The notes under the pieces were generated by a model. It saw nothing but the letters and a program-made list of their open reading frames with translations, was not told the DNA's origin and did no database searches. Shown in pieces: positions 51,620-59,962 of a stretch of DNA of 64,000 nt. A program made the translations under genes and the position numbers. Within the stretch, counting starts at the first letter, position 1; each line of letters starts with the position of its first letter. Source of the stretch: Streptomyces sp. RPA4-2 (GTDB taxonomy: Bacteria > Actinomycetota > Actinomycetes > Streptomycetales > Streptomycetaceae); NCBI RefSeq assembly GCF_012273515.2, contig NZ_CP050975.2, forward strand, positions 3,534,001 to 3,598,000, written 5' to 3'.

Positions 51620-52243
51620 TCAGAACGTGACGTCCGCGCACGAGTAGAACGCGTTCGCGGTGTCGGCGATCGTCCACACGCCGAGGATGACGTGGTGTCC
51701 GCTCAGACCGGTGGGCAGGGTGCCGGAGTGGGAGAGGGTGGACGGTGGGCGCTGGCCGTTGTAGGGGACCGTCAGGAACGGTGTGGTGTTCAGGTCGGCC
51801 CGGGTCAGCGCGTGGTTCTGGTTCCAGCCGGGCTTGGTGACGAAGTACTTGAAGTCGGTCGTGGCGTGCACGGCCGTGAACTGCCAGCGGAAGCTGTAGC
51901 TCTGGCCGCCGGTGACCCTGGTGGTGGGCCAGGCGCCGCCCGAGGGGGTCTTGGGCTGGTCGAGCTGGCCGAAGTTGGTGTGGTTCGCGGAACAGATCCG
52001 GCCGTCCGCGGGGCCCGCCGCCGGGAAGCCCTTGGGACCCTCGACGCTCTGAGGTTCCCACTGGATGTCACCGCAGTTGGCGACGGTGCCGCCACTGGCG
52101 CACATCTTCTGCCGGCTGAGGGGCTGGTCGGTGTAGCCGTGGGCGCCGGCGCTGCCGGTGGAGAGCGCGAAGGTGCCCGCGGTGGCGAGGCCGACGACGG
52201 CCGCGTACCACTTGGCGTTGTTCCTGGTCGTCCGTATGCGCAT
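51620..52243 (-). CDS. AA10 lytic polysaccharide monooxygenase (chitin/cellulose-active)
   Basis: A 207-aa secreted copper enzyme. The signal peptide is cleaved after GSAGA, leaving mature His35 (HGYTDQPLSRQKMC), the N-terminal histidine of the copper brace. The second copper His is in FTAVHATTDFKYF. Disulfide cysteines (KMCASGG, VANCGD, RICSAN, YSCADVTF) match small single-domain AA10 proteins of Streptomyces, which lack a CBM. ATG 52243 has AGGAG 7 nt upstream. Two DasR-like sites upstream suggest N-acetylglucosamine control and therefore chitin. Confidence 0.95.
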   Translation of the reverse strand: MRIRTTRNNAKWYAAVVGLATAGTFALSTGSAGAHGYTDQPLSRQKMCASGGTVANCGDIQWEPQSVEGPKGFPAAGPADGRICSANHTNFGQLDQPKTPSGGAWPTTRVTGGQSYSFRWQFTAVHATTDFKYFVTKPGWNQNHALTRADLNTTPFLTVPYNGQRPPSTLSHSGTLPTGLSGHHVILGVWTIADTANAFYSCADVTF

Positions 52244-52296
52244 GCTGCCGCTCCTGGAGGACGTGGGGGAGGTTCTCGTGAGCCGTGCGCGCGTTT

Positions 52297-52352
52297 TCAG
52301 GTCTAGACCAAGTCCCAGATTATTGCGCCTTCTTGAACATGTCCAGACCAAT
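52297..52352. promoter_or_regulatory. Two DasR (dre)-like sites upstream of the LPMO gene
   Basis: Site 1 (52297–52312) contains the perfect core GGTCTAGACC of the dre consensus AGTGGTCTAGACCACT. Site 2 (52337–52352) repeats GTCCAGACCAA, one base off the same half. They are exactly 40 bp apart, four helical turns, on one face of the DNA. DasR is the GlcNAc-responsive GntR regulator of Streptomyces chitin genes. Confidence 0.82.
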
Positions 52353-52505
52353 CACACACCGGCCGGAGCCCGTCGTCGTCCGGACCAGGCGGTGCCGGAG
52401 CGCGGTGCCTGGTCAGCCGCCCCGCGTCCCGCCGCGTGATCCGAACGGCGGCCCCTACTAGGGCATGTTGCGAAAGCCCCGCCTGCCTCGCGACGCCTGC
52501 ACGCC

Positions 52506-53693
52506 CTAGGAGCCCTCCTGGCGCCCGGTGCAGAACGCCACCGTCAGGTCCTTCACCAGCGCCTTGCGTTCGTAGTCGTCCAGTTCGACCAGCCCGCGCA
52601 GGGTCAGCCGGGTCACCGTGTCCTCGACGGAGTCGACGACCGAGTCGAGCACGGAGTCGCGGTGCCGGGCGTCCAGGGCGGCGATCCGGTGACGCTGCAT
52701 CACGGCGGCGATCTCGGGCGCGTACTCGATCCGGGTCGGCTGCGCCGAGAACACCTCCAGACCGACCGGCGCCGCCTCCTCGGCCACCAGCCCGGTCAGC
52801 GCCTCGCCGACGGCGTCGGTGTTGCGCAGGGTCAGGTCCTTGACCACCGACGAGGGCAGATCCGCCGGCAGCCGCGTGAGCACCCGCGACAGCGCCGCCT
52901 CCACACACTCGCGCAGATACGTCTCATGGTCCTCGACCCCGAGCACGGCCCGCGCGGTGTCCTTGATCCGCCACACGACGAGCACCACCACCCGCAGCGC
53001 CACGCCGTTCCCGTCGGCCACCGGCATCGGCTCGCTGCGCCAGTGCCGCAGCCGTACGTCGGCCCGGCGCCGGATCACCAGCGGGTTGATCCACATCAGG
53101 CCGGTGCGCCGGACCGTGCCGCGGTAACCCCCGAAGAGACCTAGCACCCAGGCCCGGCCGGTCCGGCCGCGGGCCAGACCGCCGAAGCCGAACAGGCCGA
53201 GCGCGCCCGCTCCGGCGTAGGCGCCCAACTGCGTGGGCCCGAGCCCGGCACCCGCGTGCCCGGGCAGCCCGAACGCGTGCCCCGCGGCCGACGGCAGCGA
53301 CCCCGCCCACCAGGCGGTGAGGACACACCCGGCCACCCCGCAGGCCCCGGCCAGCACACCCGCCACCGCGGGCAGCACCCGCGCGGGCCGCTCCACCAGA
53401 TCGGGATCGACCTCCGGCACCGGGCGCGCGGCCCGGCCCGACGCGGGCCGGCGCACCCGTGGCTGCTCGCGCTCCCCCTTTCGCACCTGCGCCCGCAGGG
53501 GGACGGTGGTGTCCGGCCGGCGCTCCACGGCATCGGACGCGAGCGGGACCGGCACCGGCTCGGGCTCGTCCCGGAAGAGCAGGTGGACGGGGATCTCGGT
53601 GGTCGCCTCGTTGTGGATGAGCCGGGCGGACCGGATGGCACCGCTCTCCGGAGTCCCCTCGGGCTCCGGAGTGGGTGAAGTGGTCGAAGTCAT
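52506..53693 (-). CDS. SPFH/band 7 domain membrane protein
   Basis: A 395-aa protein. A disordered cytoplasmic N-terminus (to about 90) rich in E, P and R precedes two membrane segments (LPAVAGVLAGACGVAGCVLTAWWAG and LGAYAGAGALGLFGFGGLA). The SPFH domain follows (LGLFGGYRGTVRRTGLMWINPLVIRRRADVRLRHWRSEPMPVADGNGVALRVVVLVVWRIKDTARAV; described by its ends) and a helical tail with AALSRVLTRL and EIAAVMQRHRIAALDARH. ATG 53693 is chosen because GGAGG lies 5 nt upstream. Members scaffold membrane microdomains. It faces the LPMO gene in the same direction but 262 nt upstream of it. Confidence 0.88.
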   Translation of the reverse strand: MTSTTSPTPEPEGTPESGAIRSARLIHNEATTEIPVHLLFRDEPEPVPVPLASDAVERRPDTTVPLRAQVRKGEREQPRVRRPASGRAARPVPEVDPDLVERPARVLPAVAGVLAGACGVAGCVLTAWWAGSLPSAAGHAFGLPGHAGAGLGPTQLGAYAGAGALGLFGFGGLARGRTGRAWVLGLFGGYRGTVRRTGLMWINPLVIRRRADVRLRHWRSEPMPVADGNGVALRVVVLVVWRIKDTARAVLGVEDHETYLRECVEAALSRVLTRLPADLPSSVVKDLTLRNTDAVGEALTGLVAEEAAPVGLEVFSAQPTRIEYAPEIAAVMQRHRIAALDARHRDSVLDSVVDSVEDTVTRLTLRGLVELDDYERKALVKDLTVAFCTGRQEGS

Positions 53694-53833
53694 ACCTGCC
53701 TCCATGCCTCCGCGCGTGGAAGTACGATCACGGACCGCGTCGGGACCGTGGGCCGTGCGGCCCCGTCAGGGACCCCCGTGACGACTCGGGGACCTGCGCC
53801 GCGCCCGGGTTCCGTGCCGCTTCGGGGACCCGG

Positions 53834-55264
53834 TCACGAGAAGATCCGCCGCCAGGTCTCCGGACCCGGACGGCCGTCCACCGCACCGCCCCGCCAGCCC
53901 TGCGCCCGCTGGAAGGCCTCGACGGCGCGCCGGTCCGACTCGCCCCAGTCCGGCCCTGGTCCGTGCGCGTAGTAGGCGCCGAAACCCTTCTTGACCAGCT
54001 GCTTTCCGAGCAGGGTGACGAACGCGTTGCGCGCACCCGGCCGGAACGTCCCGCGCCCGGGAAAGGCGGGAACGGCGACGGACGGCGCCCCGCCCGCCCC
54101 CGCGGTGCTCGCGGTGCCCGTCGTGCCCGTCGTGCCCGTCGTGCCCGTCGTGCCCGTCGTGCCCGTCGTGCTCGCAGTGCCCGTCGTACTCGCAGTGCCC
54201 GTCGTGCCCGTCGTGCCCGTCGCGCCCGCCGCGGGCGGGATGTCCCTGCCCTTCTTCTCCACCAGGTACGACCAGGTCCGCGGCCCCGGCAGTCCGTCCG
54301 CGCCGGTCCCCTTCCAGCCCTGGGCGAGCTGGAAGGCCCGGGTGGCCCGCCGGTCCGCGTTCGACCAGCGCGGCCCCGGTCCCGAGGTGTAGAAGCGGCG
54401 CCCGCCCCGCTCCACCAGGAGCCGGCCCAGCTGGGTGACGTACGCGTTGTTCGTACCGGGGCCGAAGGCGGACGGGCCCGGGTAGGGGGCGGCCTTGGTA
54501 CCCGGTACCGAGGACTGCGCGCCGCTCGCGCCGTCAGCCAGCCCCTTGTGACGGTAGGGCAGATAGTGGGTCGAGTTGCTCCAGTACGCGTACGGCGTGG
54601 ACTGCCTGCGGGTGCGCGGGCGGGTCTGTTCGTAGGCGATGTAATACGTGTGCGTGTAGTCCGTCCAGCCGCCGAAAAGCACGACGTGCGAACCGTTCTG
54701 GGGGTCCGCCGGATTATGGAAGAGAAGAATGTCGCCGGGTTGCAGCTGATCGCGGGAAATGCGTACGCCGAACGAGTGGAGACTGCCCGTCCATTCGTTT
54801 CCCGGCAGATTCCAGGCCATCGAGACGAATCCGGAGCAGTCCTGCCGGTATCCGTCCGACCAGTACGCGCTCATGCTGTACGGCACCTGCGCGGTGATCC
54901 ACTTCTTGGCCCGGTTGATGATCGCCGCCCGGGTGGTGGCGGGCACCTCGACCCCGGTCCCCGGCTTCGCGGGACTGCCGGCCGGCCCATGCAGCGGAGC
55001 TTCGCCGCCCTGCGGCGTGTCGGGCTCGTCACCTGCGGGGTCGCCCGGCCGGGCGGGTCCGTGCGCGACGGCGACGGCCGGCACCGACGGGACCGCGACG
55101 AGGGCCGCGCCCGCCGCCGCAGCGATCACGAAGGCCCTGTGCGACACCGGGCGGCCGAGCGGTCCCGGGAGCACGGAAGGGGCCGGGAAACGCCGCCCGC
55201 GCACGCATCCGGGGCAATCGCAGTCACTCGCGGGTTCGAATTCCTCGAATACCGGAGTCTCCAT
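53834..55264 (-). CDS. NlpC/P60-type amidase with two peptidoglycan-binding domains
   Basis: A 476-aa secreted cell-wall protein. The N-terminus has an unusual DCDCPGC cysteine cluster (residues 14–20) before the export helix (SHRAFVIAAAAGAALVAVPSVPAVAVAHG). The NlpC/P60-like domain has catalytic Cys in YRQDCSGFVSMAW and His in GSHVVLFGGW; DQLQPGDILLFHN is typical. Two C-terminal binding repeats follow (ADRRATRAFQLAQGWKGTGADGLPGPRTWSYL and DRRAVEAFQRAQGWRGGAVDGRPGPETWRR), separated by a Thr-Gly-rich linker encoded by tandem repeats. It should cleave peptidoglycan stem peptides. ATG 55264 follows GGGG by 7 nt. Confidence 0.88.
   Translation of the reverse strand: METPVFEEFEPASDCDCPGCVRGRRFPAPSVLPGPLGRPVSHRAFVIAAAAGAALVAVPSVPAVAVAHGPARPGDPAGDEPDTPQGGEAPLHGPAGSPAKPGTGVEVPATTRAAIINRAKKWITAQVPYSMSAYWSDGYRQDCSGFVSMAWNLPGNEWTGSLHSFGVRISRDQLQPGDILLFHNPADPQNGSHVVLFGGWTDYTHTYYIAYEQTRPRTRRQSTPYAYWSNSTHYLPYRHKGLADGASGAQSSVPGTKAAPYPGPSAFGPGTNNAYVTQLGRLLVERGGRRFYTSGPGPRWSNADRRATRAFQLAQGWKGTGADGLPGPRTWSYLVEKKGRDIPPAAGATGTTGTTGTASTTGTASTTGTTGTTGTTGTTGTTGTASTAGAGGAPSVAVPAFPGRGTFRPGARNAFVTLLGKQLVKKGFGAYYAHGPGPDWGESDRRAVEAFQRAQGWRGGAVDGRPGPETWRRIFS
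54105..54235 (-). repeat. Tandem 9-bp repeat encoding the Thr-Gly linker
   Basis: Repeated GTGCCCGTC units (plus strand) within the NlpC/P60 gene encode TGT/TGA-type linkers of variable length between the two peptidoglycan-binding domains. All units are in frame, so length may vary between strains without disrupting the gene. Confidence 0.85.
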
Positions 55265-55446
55265 GCGTCGCCCCTCACACTCCAGATAGAAATCTCCGCT
55301 TTTCTGCACAGTCGTCAGTTTCTCAACTGTCATCCGGTGTCGCATGTTGACGGTCCGAATGATGTACGGGGCCACCCATGGGCGGCCGGGGCCGCACCGC
55401 GGTCGGGAGCACCCGTTCGCATCGGGTAGGGTTCTCGGGTCAGCAG

Positions 55447-55520
55447 GCGCCGCTAGCTCAGTTGGTTAGAGCAGCTGACTCTTAATCAGCGGGTCCGGGG
55501 TTCGAGTCCCTGGCGGCGCA
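55447..55520 (+). tRNA. tRNA-Lys (CTT), copy 3
   Basis: Third identical 74-nt copy, anticodon CTT at 55481–55483. The bases immediately 5' (GTCAGCAG) match those of copy 1. CCA is not encoded. Confidence 0.97.
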
Positions 55521-55526
55521 CCGACA

Positions 55527-55559
55527 GAAGGGCCCCTCGCCACAGGCGAGGGGCCCTTC
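55527..55559. terminator. Terminator after tRNA-Lys copy 3
   Basis: A perfect 15-bp inverted repeat (55527–55541 and 55545–55559) with a 3-nt loop follows the tRNA. Confidence 0.9.
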
Positions 55560-55922
55560 GTCGTACGGAGACGTCCCCTCTTCGTACAGACGTCCCAATT
55601 AGATCGTATGACCGGTTAACACCGCGTTTCACACCTTGCGATCATGGCGGGCGCCGTAGAACCCTGGGCGGCAAGGGACTGCCGTTATACGGCAGTTGGG
55701 GGTTCGGCCGGTTGCGTCCGTGGGGGGCTGGGGGCCCCGCTCACGAACGGGTGCCGAGGGGGCGCCGTGCAACCGGATGGTCGCGTTTCCGTGGTCTTCC
55801 TGAGTGTGGACGAAGCGGTGACGCCGCCTGCCAGCATGCGTCCGTGACGGTCGAGGGGGATCCGAGCGGGCGACAAGAACCGACGGACACGCACGCGACC
55901 GTGCGTGTGGGGGGAATGACTC
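55560..55922 (+). promoter_or_regulatory. cslA upstream region
   Basis: These 363 bases contain an AT-richer patch (AATTAGATCGTATGACCGGTTAACACC, about 55598–55624) that may be the promoter, leaving a long leader. The cslA ribosome-binding site GGGGGGA is at 55910–55916. Open frames here are low in coding character and no other gene is called. Confidence 0.5.
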
Positions 55923-57875
55923 ATGACGTCGACGCCGACAGGCGCCCGACAGGACTTCGACGCGTCCGGGACGGCCCGGCTCCGGGTGCCGCCACAACGG
56001 ACCGGTGGCCCCGGCAGGATCGAGAAGACCCTGCCGAGATACGACTACGAGCACTACAGCAGGCTCGCCGGGCCCCTCACACAGCCCGATCCAGGCAAGC
56101 GGTACACGGTGCAGTACCGCTCCCTGCTGTCCCAGGAGCCGCACCGCGTACGGGCCGCCCTCATGCTGGGCGCGGCGCCGCTGCTCTCGCTGGTCCTGCT
56201 CGGCTGGCTGCTCCAGCCGGAGCACTGGACCGAACGCGACTACCCGGCCCACGACTTCCTGCCGGTGCTCGACACCGTGATGCTCGTCTCGATCGGTCTG
56301 ATCGAGTTCTTCCGCTGCATGAACGTGCTCTCGAACGCACACGCGACCCTGGTCGCCCGCGACCCGATCCCGGTGGTGCCCGAGACCGGCACCAGAGTGG
56401 CCTTCCTCACCTCCTTCGTGCCCGGCAAGGAGCCACTGGCGATGGTGACGAAGACCCTGGAGGCGGCCGTCAGGCTGCGCCACCGGGGCCTTCTGCACAT
56501 CTGGCTCCTCGACGAGGGCGACGACCCCGAGGTGAAGGAGGTCTGCGAGCGCCTCGGCGTGCACCACTTCTCCCGCAAGGGCGTCGCGAAGTGGAACCGG
56601 GCCAAGGGTCCGCACCGCGCCAGGACCAAGCACGGCAACTACAACGCCTGGCTGGAGGCGCACGGCGACGCGTACGACTTCTTCGCCTCCGTCGACACCG
56701 ACCACGTGCCGCTGCCGAACTACCTGGAGCGGATGCTCGGCTTCTTCCGCGACCCGGACATCGGTTTCGTGATCGGCCCGCAGGTGTACGGCAACTACGA
56801 CAACCCCATCACCAAGGCCGCCGAGTCCCAGCAGTTCCTCTTCCACGCGCTGATCCAGCGGGCCGGCAACCGCTACGGCGCGCCGATGTTCGTGGGCACC
56901 TCCAACGCCGTACGCATCGAAGCGCTGAAGCAGATCGGCGGTCTGTACGACTCGATCACCGAGGACATGGCGACCGGCTTCGAGATGCACCGCCACCGGA
57001 ATCCGGCCACGGGGCGCAAGTGGCGCTCGGTCTACACCCCGGACGTGCTCGCGGTCGGCGAGGGCCCGAACGCCTGGACGGACTTCTTCACCCAGCAGCT
57101 GCGCTGGTCACGGGGCACGTACGAGACGATCCTGAAGCAGTACTGGAAGGGCTTCTTCTCGCTGCCGCCGAGCAAGCTCTTCAACTACACCATGATGATC
57201 ATCTTCTATCCGATGTCGGCCCTCAACTGGATCCTCGCGGCGCTGAGTTGCGCGCTGTTCCTGGGCCTGGGCGCCTCGGGCGTGAACATCGACCCGACGG
57301 TCTGGCTGATGCTGTACGGCAACGCCTCCGCGCTGCAGATCGGTCTGTACGTGTGGAACCGCCGCCACAACGTCTCCCCGCACGAGCCCGAGGGCTCCGG
57401 CGGCGTCGCGGGCATGATCATGTCGGCGCTCTCCGCGCCGGTCTACGCCCGCTCGCTGATGGACGCCGTGCTGCGCCGCGGGAGCAGGTTCGTGGTGACC
57501 CCCAAGGGGGATTCGGCGAGCCCGGACACACTGTTCGGGACCTTCCGGATCCACCTGTTCTTCATCCTGGTCTTCGCCGGCTCGATCGTCGCCGGACTCC
57601 TGCTCGGGCACTCCCACCCCGCGATGATCACCTGGGCCTGCTTCGCCCTGCTGATCACGGCCTCGCCGATCCTGGCCTGGCAGTGGACTCTGCGCCAGGC
57701 CAGGAGGAAGCCCCCGGTCCCGTCCGAGGAGCCCGCTCCCCTGCCCACGCGGTCCTCCGTGCCGCGGCAGGAGCAGCACGCCCCGCACGCGCCTCAGCAC
57801 ACGCCCGGCTGGGCGGCGGCGCGGGAGGACACCGGACAGACCGTGCGGATTTCCCCTGGGGGACGCGAGAAATGA
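55923..57875 (+). CDS. cslA: CslA, cellulose-synthase-like glycosyltransferase
   Basis: A 650-aa family 2 glycosyltransferase in the membrane at hyphal tips. About 85 cytoplasmic residues precede membrane segments (ALMLGAAPLLSLVLLGWLL). The catalytic region has VDTDHVPLPNYLERM (DxD), ITEDMATGFEMH (TED) and QQLRWSRGTYE (QxxRW), the cellulose-synthase signature; further membrane segments follow. ATG 55923 has GGGGGGA 6 nt upstream. It overlaps glxA by 4 nt. In S. coelicolor/lividans CslA makes a β-glucan needed for tip growth and aerial development. Confidence 0.96.
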   Translation: MTSTPTGARQDFDASGTARLRVPPQRTGGPGRIEKTLPRYDYEHYSRLAGPLTQPDPGKRYTVQYRSLLSQEPHRVRAALMLGAAPLLSLVLLGWLLQPEHWTERDYPAHDFLPVLDTVMLVSIGLIEFFRCMNVLSNAHATLVARDPIPVVPETGTRVAFLTSFVPGKEPLAMVTKTLEAAVRLRHRGLLHIWLLDEGDDPEVKEVCERLGVHHFSRKGVAKWNRAKGPHRARTKHGNYNAWLEAHGDAYDFFASVDTDHVPLPNYLERMLGFFRDPDIGFVIGPQVYGNYDNPITKAAESQQFLFHALIQRAGNRYGAPMFVGTSNAVRIEALKQIGGLYDSITEDMATGFEMHRHRNPATGRKWRSVYTPDVLAVGEGPNAWTDFFTQQLRWSRGTYETILKQYWKGFFSLPPSKLFNYTMMIIFYPMSALNWILAALSCALFLGLGASGVNIDPTVWLMLYGNASALQIGLYVWNRRHNVSPHEPEGSGGVAGMIMSALSAPVYARSLMDAVLRRGSRFVVTPKGDSASPDTLFGTFRIHLFFILVFAGSIVAGLLLGHSHPAMITWACFALLITASPILAWQWTLRQARRKPPVPSEEPAPLPTRSSVPRQEQHAPHAPQHTPGWAAAREDTGQTVRISPGGREK

Positions 57876-59809
57876 AGGACGGTGCCCGCATCCGCCGCGC
57901 TCGCCGTCTCGCGATGGGCGGGGCGGTGGTCCTCGCCCTGGCCGGGATGAACGGCCCGTGGGTCTATCGCTTCAGCACGGAGAGATACCACCAGTACACG
58001 ATCAACAAGCCCGAGTACAAAGCCGAGAACGGTCACTGGGACGTCGTCCGGTTCCCCAGGCGGTACCGCCTGAACACCATCCACGCGGCCCTGCTGCACA
58101 CCGGCAAGGTCCTGCTGGTCGCGGGTTCGGGCAACAACCAGGACAACTTCGACGCGAAGAAGTTCGACACGCGGCTCTGGGATCCGGTCAAGGGGACCGT
58201 CAAGGCGGTCCCGACGCCGGCCGACCTGTTCTGCACGGGCCACACCCAGCTCACCGACGGCAATCTCCTGATCGCCGGCGGCACCAAGCGCTACGAGACG
58301 CTGAAGGGCGACGTCACCAAGGCCGGCGGCCTGATGGTCGTCCACAACGAGAACCCCGACAAGCCGGTCACGCTGCCCGCGGGCACCCGGTTCACCGGCA
58401 AGGAGAACGGCAGGACGTTCGTCTCCAAGGACCCGGTGCTCGTCCCGCGCGCGAAGAAGGTCTTCGACCGGGCGACCGGCGCGTTCCTGCGCAACGACCC
58501 CGGCCTGGGCCGGATCTACGTCGAGGCGCAGCGAAGCGGCCGGCGGTACGAGACGGGCACCCAGGACAACTACCGCGTGCGGGGCCTGACGGGCCCGGAC
58601 GCGCGCAACACGTACGGCATCGCCCAGAAACTCGCCCTGGACAAGAAGGACTTCCAGGGCATCAGGGACGCGTTCGAGTTCGATCCGGTCGCCGAGCGGT
58701 ACATCAAGGTCGATCCGATGAACGAGGCCCGCTGGTACCCGACCCTGACCACCATGAGCGACGGCAGGATCCTCAGCCTCTCCGGCCTGGACGAGATCGG
58801 CCAGCTGGTCCCCGGCAAGAACGAGGTCTTCGACCCGAAGACCAGGAAGTGGACGTACACCAAGGGCATCCGTCAGTTCCCGACCTATCCGGCGATCAGC
58901 CTGATGCAGAACGGCAAGATGTTCTACTCGGGCTCGAACGCCGGTTACGGACCGGACGACGTGGGCCGCGACCCCGGCGTCTGGGACGTGGCGGCGAACA
59001 GGTTCACCAGACTGCCCGGCCTGAGCGATCCCACCATGATGGAGACCTCCGGCACGGTGCTGCTGCCGCCCGCGCAGGACGAGAAGTACCTGGTGATCGG
59101 CGGTGGCGGAGTCGGCGAGTCCAGGCTCTCCAGCAGGAAGACCCGGCTCATCGACCTCAAGGACAGGAACCCGAGGTTCGTGGACGGCCCCGAGCTGGAG
59201 AAGGGGACCCGCTATCCGCAGTCCTCGATCCTGCCCGACGACACCGTCCTGGTGTCCGGCGGCTCCGAGGACTACCGCGGGCGCGGCGCCTCCGACATCC
59301 TCCAGGCACGGATCTACGACCCCCACGCCCACACCTTCGACCGGGTCGCCGACCCCCTGGTCGGCCGCAACTACCACTCGGGCTCGATCCTGCTGCCCGA
59401 CGGCCGCGTGATGTTCTTCGGCTCCAACCCGCTCTACGCGGACAAGGCCGACACCAAGCCCGCCACGTTCGAGCAGCGCATCGAGATCTACACGCCGCCG
59501 TATCTCTACCGCGACTCCCGGCCCGGCCTGGCCGGCGGCCCGAAGACCGTCGCGCGCGGCGGCTCGGCGACCTTCGCCACGGCGCACGCCTCGTCCATCA
59601 GGACGGCCCGCCTGATCCGGCCGAGCGCGTCCACCCATGTCACCGACGTCGACCAGCGCTCCATCGCGCTGGACTTCAGGAAGACGGCGAAGGGGATCAC
59701 GGTGACCGTGCCGAAGAACCGGAACCTGGTGGAGTCCGGCTGGTACATGCTGTTCGTGACGGACGACCAGGGAACGCCGTCCGAGGCCCGGTGGGTCAGG
59801 GTTCCCTGA
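57872..59809 (+). CDS. glxA: GlxA, mono-copper radical oxidase (galactose-oxidase-like)
   Basis: A 645-aa extracytoplasmic copper oxidase anchored by an N-terminal hydrophobic segment (LAMGGAVVLALAGMNGPWVY). Kelch-type seven-bladed repeats follow (GKVLLVAGSG; DGNLLIAGG; DGRILSLSGL). Active-site residues: Cys in ADLFCTGHTQ and Tyr in ARWYPTLTTMSDG for the thioether cofactor, Tyr-His in GRNYHSGSILLPDG and a late His in ASTHVTDVDQRS. It oxidises the CslA product or a related glycan and is required for normal tip glycan in S. lividans. ATG 57872 is coupled to cslA (ATGA). Confidence 0.95.
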   Translation: MKDGARIRRARRLAMGGAVVLALAGMNGPWVYRFSTERYHQYTINKPEYKAENGHWDVVRFPRRYRLNTIHAALLHTGKVLLVAGSGNNQDNFDAKKFDTRLWDPVKGTVKAVPTPADLFCTGHTQLTDGNLLIAGGTKRYETLKGDVTKAGGLMVVHNENPDKPVTLPAGTRFTGKENGRTFVSKDPVLVPRAKKVFDRATGAFLRNDPGLGRIYVEAQRSGRRYETGTQDNYRVRGLTGPDARNTYGIAQKLALDKKDFQGIRDAFEFDPVAERYIKVDPMNEARWYPTLTTMSDGRILSLSGLDEIGQLVPGKNEVFDPKTRKWTYTKGIRQFPTYPAISLMQNGKMFYSGSNAGYGPDDVGRDPGVWDVAANRFTRLPGLSDPTMMETSGTVLLPPAQDEKYLVIGGGGVGESRLSSRKTRLIDLKDRNPRFVDGPELEKGTRYPQSSILPDDTVLVSGGSEDYRGRGASDILQARIYDPHAHTFDRVADPLVGRNYHSGSILLPDGRVMFFGSNPLYADKADTKPATFEQRIEIYTPPYLYRDSRPGLAGGPKTVARGGSATFATAHASSIRTARLIRPSASTHVTDVDQRSIALDFRKTAKGITVTVPKNRNLVESGWYMLFVTDDQGTPSEARWVRVP

Positions 59810-59830
59810 TCCACCGGGGCCTGCCTGTAT

Positions 59831-59874
59831 GACCGGGGGCGCCCTCCGCGCGACGGCGGAGGGCGCCCCCGGTC
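59831..59874. terminator. Convergent terminator, glxA / GH6
   Basis: A perfect 19-bp inverted repeat (59831–59849 and 59856–59874) with a 6-nt loop, 21 nt past the glxA stop and before the GH6 gene's 3' end. Confidence 0.92.
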
Positions 59875-59890
59875 ACGTACCGGCCGCTGC

Positions 59891-59962
59891 TCGGAGGCCC
59901 TCACTCGGAGGTCTTCCCGCGGAAGCCTTCACTCGGAGGCCTTCACTCGGAGGCCTTCGCCA
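59891..59962. repeat. Repeated 14–15-bp units at the 3' end of the GH6 gene
   Basis: TCGGAGGCCTTCAC-type units begin at about 59891, 59905, 59933 and 59948. Each carries the reverse complement of the GH6 gene's last codons plus its TGA stop. It looks like slippage duplication of the gene's tail. Confidence 0.8.

Noticed and set aside
55712..57871. Long in-frame plus-strand extension upstream of glxA, parallel to cslA
   Set aside because: The translation is Arg/Pro/Ala-rich shadow sequence of cslA in another frame; the true glxA start is ATG 57872, coupled to the cslA stop.
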